Below are positions 1 to 12,200 of a stretch of 64,000 nucleotides of DNA, piece after piece. The position numbers and the translations under genes are program-made. Below the pieces are notes generated by a model. It was given only the letters and a program-made list of their open reading frames with translations. It did not search any database and was not told the DNA's origin. The DNA comes from Tribonema minus (Eukaryota; Sar; Xanthophyceae; Tribonematales; Tribonemataceae): positions 1,240,001 to 1,304,000 of the forward strand of contig JAFCMP010000112.1 of NCBI GenBank assembly GCA_017506865.1, read 5' to 3'. Each line of letters opens with the position of its first letter. Within the stretch, counting starts at the first letter, position 1.

Positions 1-278
1 CCTGCAGTGTGATATCGGCTTCCCAGCAACGACCCCTGTGAGGCCTGTGCTCGACCTAGTACTCGTGGCCGGTATGTGAATCGATGTGCAGTTTGGAGCT
101 CTATGTGTTGCACAAGGCCATGCTGTCAAAGGCATAGCGTGATGCCGTTGCCGCTCTTGATGCAAGCACACCCGCCCTCATGAGTACCTGGCAACCGCAG
201 ATCAATTTCTAGCAATGCACTTGTCTCAACGACGAAAGTTGTTCTTCTTCGTCTGTGTTTGTGCTGATGCTGCTACAG
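1..278. other. Intronic or upstream sequence, no exon recognised
   Basis: No coding exon could be identified. A short stretch near 66-79 (GTGGCCGGTATGT) resembles the beginning of the exon at 279 and may be a decayed copy of that exon edge, as seen repeatedly further into this gene. Confidence 0.3.
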
Positions 279-3200
279 GTGGCCGGTGTGTTCACCAATC
301 TCTTTGGCGGCGTGGCGGGATCCAAGTTTGGCCTGTTCTGCACACTGATGACTTCCATCTTTTTGCAGATCGTGTGCCTGGTAAGTTCTGTCTACTCTGC
401 ACGCTTGTAGGCCCACTTGTAGGTGCATGCAGGTTCTGCAGATGCTGTGGGCTTATCTTGTTGAACGTGGAAGGTGCCTGGAGTATTGTGCATCCTGCGG
501 CATCAAATGCCTCTTCCAGTGCACCAAGTGTGCAGTATCAAAACTGCGCAGCAACTGCTGATAGCTCAGGAAATCTGTTCTACCGCCAGCCTTAGCATTT
601 AACTGATGACGCGCCCACACTAGCAGTGGTTTTCATCACAGCATTCTGTACGTGATGACATCAGCCTGGTTGCAACACAATCTGTCAGGCGTAACCCTCA
701 CATGATAGCACATCGCTGGTTTACTCAAATACCTGCCTTTTGGGGCTGTGCATATTGATCTCTACATGGCTACTTCTGCAGTCTGCGCACTTCAACCCTG
801 CTCGCTGCTCATTTGCTGTTGTTCTGCCTGCAGTAGTTGGCGCTGCTCTCTACTCACAGCATACCGCTTATTTTCTGTTGCTATGTGAGCAGGGTGCGCT
901 GATGGGGGTGGGTAGTATTTTCGGCGATCTAGAGGACTCGTCCAATGATGCCCGCGTCCAGGCCACGGTTTACATCACAGCATTCCAATGCTTTTCGGGG
1001 GTTGCAAAGGACTTCATGAAGCTGACGGGGAAGAGCACACCCAAGCTGGTCACAAAGGAAGGGGCGGAGGGGAGGTTGTTCAGGATGGTAGCTTGGATCA
1101 CAGGTGGGTGCTACTTCTGCATAGCTTCACATAGCTTTCGTATGATGGCTTCTCTTCCTGCAGTGCTTTGCCTTACCACATGCAGACACGTCAGCATTGT
1201 TGCACATCTAATGAAAGGTGCAAATGTGCCTCAACTGCTGCTGTGGCAGGCATCAAGAACGCCACCAAGGGACTGGGCAGTCTATTGGAACTGTGTTGGC
1301 GGGCACAAATTGGAACTGTGTTGGCGGGCACAATTGGGCTCACGTCATCACTCTTTCCTGAAAAGCATCACACGTGATCAGCATTACGTTCAGCAGCAAG
1401 ACTGATTGTCATTTCGGTGTACCACACACACAGAAAGTGCTAGACACTTCTCAACTGCTGCTGTGCCAGGCAAGAAAAACGCCACCAAGGAATCGGGCCG
1501 TCTAATTGGAGCATTTAATGGTAGGCACAGCCAACTGTTTTACCTTGCTTTATTGCATGGCGCTGAGAGCTTCAACGCAATTGATGAGTTTCTTGTTTTG
1601 TGCTGGCGGGTACGACTGTTCTTGTTTTATCACGCCCATGCCTCTTTTGCATCGCGTTAGCCCACATGATGACAAGCATTTAGTTTACTCACGGATCTGG
1701 CTTTGGCTTACACGCCATAATGAGTCGTCAATGACCAGGCCCAACTGCTGCTGTGGCAGGCATGAAGAATGCCACCATGGGCCTGGGCAGTCTCATAGGA
1801 ACAGAGCTGGTGGGCACCATGGGGTATGCGTGGTTCAACGTTACCCAGAAATTTTGCGTTGACGTTTACATCGCAATGATTCTTCAATCACCATGCCTCA
1901 ATTTCTGCTGTGACAGGCATGAAGAACGCCACCAAGGGCCTGGGTAGTCTGATAGGAGCCGTGCTGGTGGGCACAATCGGATATGTGTGGTCCCTCTTCT
2001 TCCTGATCTGCGTCATTGCCATCTTCGCGCCGCTGGCTATGATATTCATGGACAAAGATCTGGGCAGGCAGGCTGTCAAGAAAAAGGTGAGCAAGAAGTT
2101 GTTTTGAACATCCCATGTTGTATTATCAGCCTTGTCAATGACCAACATACATGTGGATTTGGTGTTGCTATTGGTGCATAGGGTGTAAAGTGCCCTGCAT
2201 CGTTTCGACGAGGCAGCTTCCTGTCTGTTGTTCAATATTCTTAAGAGTAGAAATACTTCAATGATGGTACACAACACCACACTGCAGCGCACAACACTGC
2301 AGCGCAGCGTCCTTGAAATTGCTCACCTTCTCTGCTCAGGTCAATTAGTTATCAATTTTTAAGAAAGAACTCGGCGTCAAAACCTTGAGCTCCGCGTGCC
2401 TTTGGCGCTTTACCTCACATACATGCCCTGTACGACAGGGTTGTTAATCCCATGCTCCCGCGGGAGGGAGGGAGTAACGGGGAGTAAGGGAGTTAGCAGG
2501 ATCTGAGGAGCACTCCCGGAACTCCCGGCTAACCCTACTTCAAGCCCTAGCTCAACTTGAAGTCAGCAGCAGCAAAACCATTGCCTCTAGTGTCGCTGCT
2601 GGTGCTGCTGTATACGCTATATGACATCAGCACAAGTCTGTCACATCCCTGCTGTTAAACAAAGACATCAGACCACGAAGCGTTGCGAGGAGAGAGCTCT
2701 TCGCGAAGAGCTCTCGCTTAAACCAATTAAGCCGCTGCTGCTGCAGGTGTCTGGTCCTGTACTGCTGCTGCTGCTGAAGTCTGTTGTGCTATCTCATTGC
2801 AGCCAGTGTTCGCTTTCTAAAACCATTCCACACATTCAACTGGTAGTGCTGTTGCCCTGGCGATTCAAGGAACTTGAAGGGCTCTCTCTGGGTGTTGCTG
2901 CTGCGGCGGCTGCTGCAGCTATAGTGCTGCTGTTGGCGGTGCACCAGACCTTGTGCGTGCTGTTCTCACGCGATGTTGGATGCCGGAGTAAATCAACTGC
3001 TTGCAAGTTACAAGCTTCACACACACATTGCCTTTTTGGTTGTCTGTTGAAGTAAAATAACGGTTGCAGCAGCAGCAGAAACAGCAGCAGCAGCAGCAGA
3101 GACAGCAGAGCCGTGCTGGCGCAGAACTTCAAGTGCTGACATAGCTAACTTCAAGTCCCTTAGCCGGTAGCGCCGGGAGCGAGCCGGATCCTGGTTACTC

Positions 3201-6200
3201 CTGCGGGAGCAAGGGAGTTAGTGCCTCAAAGTGCCGGGAGTAACAACCCTGCTGTACGATACACAGTAGAAGATGAGAAGGCTACCTGCCGATGCAGCCC
3301 CTCCATGAACACAGTGAGGTAGAGGTTCTAGAATCCCTCTGCTTTGCGTCACTGAAATTGTTCCTATCGTGCTCAGGTCAGCTGGTCGTCCGTCCTCAAG
3401 ATAGGGCGTGATAACACTTCCAAGCGCCGGGCACTTTTCGCTCCTTGACTCACAAACTTGCCCTGCAAACCCTGCAATGTACTACTACAATGGCAGTAGC
3501 AGACGCGAACGCCACCTGCATTCAAAGCCCATTCGCAAACAAAATAGAGTTGAAGAACTTAAGCTACAGTACACAACACTGCAGCTCATTGTATCATCGC
3601 TTCCGTTCAGGTAAAGTGGTCGTCAGCCTTCAAGAAGGGACACGACGTCAACACCTTGAGCGCCGCGGGCTTCCGGCTCATTGGCTCACAAACATGTGCT
3701 GCAATGTACACATGTTATATGTATATACTTCCTCTGTCCCATAAGTATGTTGCCCATTGCACAACCATGACGCTCAGACGTCGGATTGCGGCAACTAATG
3801 TACAGAGTCATGATGAAACTTGTTGATCAGGTCTAGACAAGTTGCGTGTCAAATTCTCAGCTCTCAACTCCTTGATACACTGATAAACGGCTCATTATCG
3901 TGACCCCGACATTTTTGCAGCCAGCAGGAAGACATGCACCACACGGCAGCCAGTTGGGCTGCTGTGATGGCTGCTATTTTGAGATGTAGATGCATGGTCT
4001 TGTGTGTGGCGTTCAAATATGTCATGGTCAAAACCTAAAGCAAGCTTCAACAACAGCTCACAACATCACAAGACTGCGTATGCACCACATACACTGCTTA
4101 AGGCCGGCTGGCGTATTGTGCGGGTTACGCTCATTTTTGGACAACGACGTGGCAACCAGCGCAGCAAGCCTTGCATGTCCATGGCATGGGCAGCAACTTC
4201 ACCACACCATAGCCTAGCAGTAGTGAGAAGTCTCAGTAAATTTGGGCGCCCCACCACAAAGGAAAGGTGCTGTAACACCGTGTTCCACCAAGGCCTAGGT
4301 GACACGCCACTGAGCGACAGCACCAACCAGTGAGGCCTGTAATGCGCCTTGTACGAATGGACTGGTGTTCAGGTTGCTGCTACAGCTCAAGTAGTAGCAA
4401 TAGAACGTCAGGATTGGTGGACAGCTCACCTGGGCTCACGGTACAGGAGCTGCAGCCTGCAACCCCTTGGCAGAGTTGCAGTCGCCCTCCGGCTGCACTC
4501 CGCAACACCAACCGGGTGCACCACCCATACACCACACCAGCAAGTGCACCGGCCACCAGACATCATCTTTGCTGCTTCCTTAAGGGATTCCGAGTGCCTG
4601 GTGCATGCCAGGTAGTGCCGGCAGCGAGTTGTAGCCACCTGACTGCCACCTAGCTCAATTTGGGACCTTCATGCCAAAAGCCGCCTTGCCGTCCACAGGC
4701 ACCCCCTGGCCATGTGGTGCGCTAAGTAACTCTGTAACTAATGCCATCTTTGGCAGCTGTGAGCAACCACTCCTCCCCAAGTGTTGTGTAGCGCGTGTGC
4801 TGTGTGTGGACTGTCCTCAGTGATTTTTGCGCGCCACCGCGAGTTTGACTTTTGGCAAAATTTTTGCCCAAATTTGACTCCGAAATCTGGCTTTTTTGCA
4901 GAAACGCTCTGCTTCGATGGTGAAGATTGTAACGGATTCCTTGTTTGAGCATATCGCCGAAAAGCTTGCGACCTCAGCTTTGATTTTGATACAACGACCA
5001 TAACTGTGAGAGTTAATCCCCAAAAGTTGGCTTTGGCATGACTATTAGGGCAACATACTTGTGGGACAGAGGAAGTATATACTATATCCTTTTGCCTGCT
5101 CAGGTCAACTGGTCGTCAGTATTCAAGAAATGACACGGCGTGAACACCCTCAGCGCTGCGGGCTTCTGGCTCAGTGGCTCACGAACCTGCCCTGCATCGT
5201 ATACCAGCATACGTAGGCCAACCTACCTGCGGATGCCGCCCATTCATAAACACAATGGAGTAGAAAACCTTCAGTAAAATGTGCAAACATCGCATCTCAT
5301 TGTCATTGACATTTATCATCTCTTCTGCGCAGGTGAACTGGTCGTCGGTCTTCAAGAAGGGACACGACGTCAACACCTTGAGCGTTGCGCGCTTCTGGCT
5401 ACTTGGTTCACAAACATGCCTCGCAATGTATAAAAGTATCACTGCACAAGTAGGCTACACCTGCAAATACAGTCCAATAACAAAACAAGTTAGGTTGAGG
5501 TACTTTAGGTACTCGGCTTCGCATCTCTGAGATTGTTCCTGTCCTCTGCTCAGGTCAACTGGTCATCAGTCTTCAAGAAGGGACACGACGTCAACACTTT
5601 GAGTGCCGCGCGCTTCTGGCTGTTCGGCTCGCGCGACATCTGGTTTGAGATTGCGCTGCCCCTGTTCCTGAAGAACGGCTTTGGCTGGGCATCCACGTAT
5701 GTGGGCCTGTTCATGGCGGGCTACATCATCATCTACGGCAACCTACAGGCGTTCTCCACCAACATGTACAAGTGAGTGCTTGCGAACTTGCCGCTTTCTC
5801 TGTCCCGTGCATCTTCTATGGCAACTTGCCGCGTTCTCCACCCACACATTCAAGCGAGCGCGTGCAATATCGACTCTTTTGCAGCATCACCATGGCGAGT
5901 TGAGATGAGAGCACATGTGTAAGTCTTGCTCATGTTGGGCGACATGGACATTTCCGGCAACCTACATGCATTATAACACTTACAAATAAGTGTGCACGTT
6001 TTTGACGTGCAAACATTCACCAAGTATTAAAAAAATAGGCGACGGCAGCGCCCTGCCTCTACTTGGTCTGGCGTCTCATCAGGGGGATAGCGGTGATATG
6101 GCCACGCATCACCCCACCGTGGCCAGCCATACCAGCATCAACACCAACTAAATTCCATTAATTGCCAATATCAACCAACCTCCTGCTGGTGGCATTGGGC

Positions 6201-9200
6201 ACACTGCTGCTGCTCGTTGCGTACCAGTTTGGCGATGCTGGCATCTCAAGCCATGTCCTCTTCACCCAAAGCCAGCCTCCTACCCCTTCTTGCCTCCCTG
6301 GCTTTCTCAATCTGGCAAGAACTTCACCTTCGCTGCCCTCTCCTGCCCGAGGGCGTGCTGCTGCTGCTGCGTGGCCAAGACCCACGCCACTGCGCCATCG
6401 ACGCCTCTCACCGCTGCCGGCCTTGCACCCTAAGACCTCTCCCTACTTCGGCACCTGCTTCGGCTGCTGCTGCCGAGATTGCTATATCCAGCTCCTTGGG
6501 AGTGTTAGAGGGGCTGCTGCTGCAAGGCGACAAGCGCGGTTCGAGAGGCGAGGATCTACAGCGCTTCAAGACTTGCGCCACTGCACCACCCACACCCTTC
6601 ACCGCGACTGGCTTCGCAGCCTAAGACCTCTCCCTGTTCCGGCATCTGCTTCGGCTGCGGCCGGGATTGCTATATCCAGCTCCTTGGGAGTGTTGGAGGA
6701 GCTGCTGCAAGGCATCAAGCGCGGTTCGAGAGGCAGGGATCTCCAGCGCTTCCAAAGACTTACGCCACCGCGCCACCCACACCCATACCGCGACCGGCTT
6801 CGCATCTTAAGACCTCTCCCTATTCCGGCATGTGCTTCGGCTGCTGCCGGGATTGCTATATCCAGCTCCTTGGGAGTGTTGGAGGGGCTGCTGCAAGGCA
6901 ATGAGCGCGGATCGACAGGACCTGGCGCGGCTCAACAGCACTGACGCTCTACACCGCATGTGGCCTTGCAGCCATCACCTCACTATTTTATTAGCCAATC
7001 TAGCTAGCGGGACGGCTACACCAACTCCATTTTTGGAGATTTGGACGGGCGGCTGCAATGTGTCACGCGGGGAGCAACGGAGGACCCACTGCGCTACGGA
7101 CTTGGAGACTTGTGAACTTCGGAGCTGCGGCGATCTGTCAATGGGACGGGATGGGAAGAGGAGCTGCTGCTTGCAGAGCGGAGAGTAGGAGACATTCAGG
7201 CACGGTGCACGGAAGTTGGGCATGTGTGGGGGCTGGTTGCGGCGGTGGTTGCAGGAGGAGGCAAGCAGAGTCACAGTTGCAGCTACGATGCGCTGCATGC
7301 AATGTGCAGGATGCTGAGCAGTCAGCATGCTAGTGAGTTCATATGCCAGGACGATGTGCAGGAGGATGTCAGCTTTGTCTTGAGTACTGATGCTAGCCTG
7401 TTTGTTGTGCACACCATCAACGTTCGGAGAGTCCAGCAGTGAGGCCGGCCTCGCTGAGCTATACAGATGCAAGATGCAACAGCGTAGGAACAGGATGGAG
7501 TTGCGGTCCTAAGCCACAATAAAAAAGGTACAAACGAGAGCTCGCACTGTTGGCAAGCACGTGTTGAGTTGGAATGAGCGCATATGTGTAAGGCGGGCTA
7601 CTCGTCATCTACGGCACCCTACAGGCGTTCTCCACCAACATACAAGTGAGTGCTCGCCATTTTGACGTTTTTTTCTGGATTGTGAAGGCGAGTCAAGATG
7701 AGAGTACATCATGTAAGGCCTGTTGATGGTGAGGTGCATCATCAGCTGCAGCAAGCTCCAGGCGTTCACCACCAACATGTACAAGCAAGTGCTTGCAATC
7801 TTGCCGCTTTTTTCAGTACCGTGCATCTTCTACGGCAACATCCAGGCATTCTCCACCAAAATGTTCGTTCCACTAACACGTACAATGAGTGCTTGTCATG
7901 TTGGCGTTTTGGTGTACTGTGATGGCGAGCTGAGATGAGAGCACATATGTGGTCCAGGTCCACCCCGTTTTGTCAGAATGTACAAGGTAACGCTCCAATT
8001 CGCTTCTGATGTACTGCTGTACTGTTAGGAGATCAGGTCAACAAGCGCAGTCGGCTTATATTTGGAAAACCCTGTTCCTGCAGAACGGCATCTATGTGTG
8101 CCCGTTTGCCTGCTTATAGCGGGCTACATCATCATGTATGACAACTTCCAGGCCCTTTTTACCAACATGTACCAGTGAGTGCTTTGTTGGCATTGCATCC
8201 ACGTCAAACTCGACTCCAACTCGTCACTACAGCAGCCAAAATTTAGTGAACTCGTTGCTGATGTACAACACATGCACCCCAGGACTGATAATACCTTCAA
8301 ATATCCACGGCAGCTTTGAAACTGTTATACCAAATTCGGCGAACTCACCTGATACATTACCACTCACTTGTCTGCCAGGACTGGTGCGGACGAGGTTTTG
8401 GGGAGGCCTGAGGCCAGCAGCGTCGCACGCTGGGCAACATCCACACGTGCTGCAAAACCTTTACAGCGCCATTGATTACCTCATCTGATGAACTTCCATT
8501 CACTTGTCTGTCAGGACTGGCTCAGACGGAGTTCTTGGAAGGCCCAAGGCCAGCAGTGTCACGCGCTGGGTATTCACCAGAACGATCTGAGCGGTGGAAG
8601 GCAATAGCTTCACAAGCCTGAGCCGGCCTCGCAGCGCGCAACCGAGAATATTGCAATTTTTCGCAACAGAGAATGTTGCATGTACTTCGTTTTTAAATTT
8701 GTTTCAAAGGTACATTTTCTCGCTTTGTTACGATGGTTTTCTTTCTAGCATCAGTGCCTGGCGCTCAGATCCTTCGGGACACCGTGTCCATGTCGATAGC
8801 CAATATCCCCAGTCCATGGCCCTTTATGGTGACCCTGGCCTGCAATTTATGTTTGGGATGGATTCTTCATGAAGCTGGGTAGCCTTCATGCGGGTCTGGT
8901 TGTGGGGAGACAGCTTAGCTGTAGCCTTGTGGGCTGTAAGATGGGGGGAGTTGGCTGTTAGAGGTGTAGCTTCTTGTACAGCGTGGTTGAAAGTGTCAAC
9001 ATGCCATCAGTGATGGTATGTGGTGCAACAAGGTGACGATTTGCGTTCACTGGTGAGAGACCAAGGGGTTGTGGACCTAAGCCTCATAATAATAAAAGTA
9101 CATTTTCTCGCCGTACATTACATGACTTTGATATGAAGTATATAATCGCCGCATAGGCCTGAGCCGATCTCGCAGCACACAACCCAGAGTGTCGCAATGG

Positions 9201-12200
9201 AAATGAGTTTTTGTTTCCATATACTTATTCATATGCCAGGACTAGCGCAGATGGGGTTCTGGGGAGGCCCAAGGCCAGCAGCGTCACGCGCTGGGCATTT
9301 TGCGAAAGCCGATTTACGTCTCTGTACTGGCGCAAGTTATCCTGGCACCAACCCCATCGCATCTCCTACTATCCACACCAGCTGCAAGGCCTTTACAGTG
9401 CCATTGATGACCTCATCTGATGACCTCCATTCACTTGTCTGTCAGGACTGGCGCAGATGGGGTTCTGGGAAGGCCCAAGGCCAGCAGTGTTGCGCGCTGG
9501 GCATTCGGCTGCGCCACCATCCCCGCCGTCACTGGCACGCTTCTGTACATCACGTACGAGGTGGTGGACACTGGCAGCAACGTGGCAAGCACGGTAGTGC
9601 TGGTGCTGGGCCTGACCTTGTTCGCTGCCGTTTTTGCGGTGAACTCGGCCATCCACTCGTACCTGATCGTCTCCTACTCTGACAAGGTACAACACGTTTC
9701 AGTCATTCCTTACTTGCTGACCCTCATGATGCCATTGGCGATTCCACATTGTAAAACCGTCGAAGTGAACGGCAACAAAACTTATACTGGGGCTGACTGC
9801 ATTTGCCGCCACCTGCTTTGCGGTCCACATGGTCGTACACTCGTACTAGATCGTCTCCTCCTCTGACAATGTACACCTTGATTCCTTGCTTCCTCGTTGG
9901 CCATTCTTGTGATGCCGTCAGAAGTGCAAAATTATAATGCCATCGAAGCGTGGGGCAATGACCATGCATGCTGGGACTGACTGCGTTTGCTGCCGTCTTT
10001 GCGGTTACCCGGGCCATGATGCACTCGTACCTGATCGTTTCCTACACCGTCAAGTGAGAAAACGATGTGGATAGTGTTGCCGTGAATCCGTGCCTCGCTC
10101 TCGGCCACCTTGCAAATGGCCCTTTTGGTGGCGGATTTGTCTTCGACGCGGACAGGGGCGAATGTAATGGGGGGAGGCAGAAGGTGATGTGAACCGGCCC
10201 AGGGATGGCTGGTAGTTACTCATAGGCATATTCACTAGCAGTTGGGTTTTGTGCGTGTTTGGAACACAAGGGCATGTTTGCACTTTACGCGGAGTACTGA
10301 AAGTAAGAGCCCTATACTCGAAGTGCGCTGATCACGGTCTGTTTTTCAAGATGCCATCGGAACTGCTAAGTCTGTGAGTCATGAGGGCCGCCAAACTGGT
10401 GCTGGCGATCGATCGACCTCTTGTTCATTTTGTAAGTCGTACTCTGACAAGGTACACTGGGGAGAAGCATCTGTGGTTGTGCACAGTCGTGGTAAATTTG
10501 AGCTGCCCCCCTGTCAGCATGCCGTCAATACCCCACATCCACACAGTGGCGATAGTAATGACACTCCTTGAGCAGAAGCGAGCAAGACCTGGCCCTGCTA
10601 GAGGCTGCCCGCCCATGATGCTCACCAGAACTGCAGAGTTGTGCGAGTAAGGTGCGGTGGGCATTTTATGTCTATGATACTGCTGCGGCGGCTGACGGCC
10701 TTTGCTGTTGTGTCCACCTTGGCTTGTCGGCCACCGACGCCCAACCATGGCTAACTCTGACCAGGTACAACTCGCCACCATGCCATTTGCTGTTGACAAA
10801 AGCGCCTAGTGTGTGTCGCCTCACATAGATGCTTTGGCGGAGTGGTTGCTGCTGCTCTTGCTACTGACTTGCACCTTGCCATTTGCTGTTGACGAAAGCG
10901 CCTAGTGTGTGTTGCCTCTCATAGAAGCTTTGGCGGAGTGGTTGCTGCTGCTGCTGAGTACCTCCTTTCAACTCAACCTTCTGTTCGAACACGCTCATGC
11001 TCTGCTCTGGTAGCGTACGCCTGGTGACGGCATTTACCACTGCTTTTCCATCGGGCTCAATTAAGACCTTGGTTGAACAAATACCCATGACGTGAGCTCC
11101 ACTTGATCTTTGATCGATGCAATGGTGGCTGGCAATGATGGTCAGTTCTCAAGTTTCTTTCTGTGCCTCTGTGCCTGTTGCATACTGTTCTGTAACTGTA
11201 ACTGCAGGACAAGGTCAGCATGGACCTAGGTGAGCCAACTCGCACAGTCTTGGCAGCATACCACTGGTGCAGTAGTGTATATCCACGTCTATGATACTGT
11301 ACTTTGCAGCATGTATGACTCTGACTTTAGTTGCAGACGCTGACAAGATGTAGCACGCCTCAGGTCAAACCGTCAAGCCCATTTTCGACCACAAGGGTAC
11401 ACTGCAAATCGTAAGCATTCAAAGCATTTGCATGACCACCTTCGTTTTGAACCATGAAAAATCGCGGCGCATGCTGGTGCGCCAAGGATGCACGCCTCTG
11501 GTTGCACATCGCCTCAGTACTTTCCCATTATGGAGTCCCTTTGAAATATGGCGATGCCAACGTTAGTTTCTGTGAGTGCAATGAAGGGAGGTGAACGTGA
11601 CGAGAACAGGCCTGGGAATGGGTGGTAAGACACGCAGGCGCAAGCAACTGCGTGCATTAATTGGCAAGAGATTATCTGGTTTCTATCGTGCTAGTTGCTG
11701 CAGCAGGCGCCCGCAAACTCATAGTGAAGCAAAACGTTTCTGTCAAGTGCCCGTAGGTTTGCATTCACTCTTGTACTTTTGTCACGTGCGCGCACGCGTT
11801 TAGGGCTGGCATCTTCTCGTTTCACTGCGTACATGCAACTCATGACACTTGTGCTTCGGGTCCTGGAGGATTTGGAGCTCCTCATCACCATCTCAGTGTT
11901 GTTTGGAGGCTTCACAACATTTACTGCGCTGTACAGGCTAGTGGGCCTAGTGCTCATGGTGACATAGCCTAAACCAACACCAATACCGTCTTGTCTTGTT
12001 CCTGTTTAAGCCGGCAAGATGCCAAGCAGGGTGATGTTGGGATCCAAAATTTGATATCTACCTTGTCTTAAATGATGTTCTGCCGCTTCAGCATTATGCT
12101 GCAGCGGAGTGAAACTGTGCTTGAATAGAGCCTGGAGATACACCTACAACCTCGGCTGGTGAAGGAACAGTTTATCATGCGTACATGGTCGAACACCTAC

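Noticed and set aside
1168-1862. Exon-edge copies as mutually exclusive alternative exons
   Set aside because: They contain only the acceptor-side or donor-side part of an exon, include stops, and lose similarity before a usable opposite splice site.
3990-4333. ORFs inside the TIR element as a transposase
   Set aside because: Neither strand shows a DDE/D pattern, helix-turn-helix or any family motif, and the frames are short.
6162-6944. 260-aa ORF over the 6.4-6.9 kb tandem repeat
   Set aside because: The frame follows the repeat only; several frames on both strands are equally open and no conserved domain is seen.
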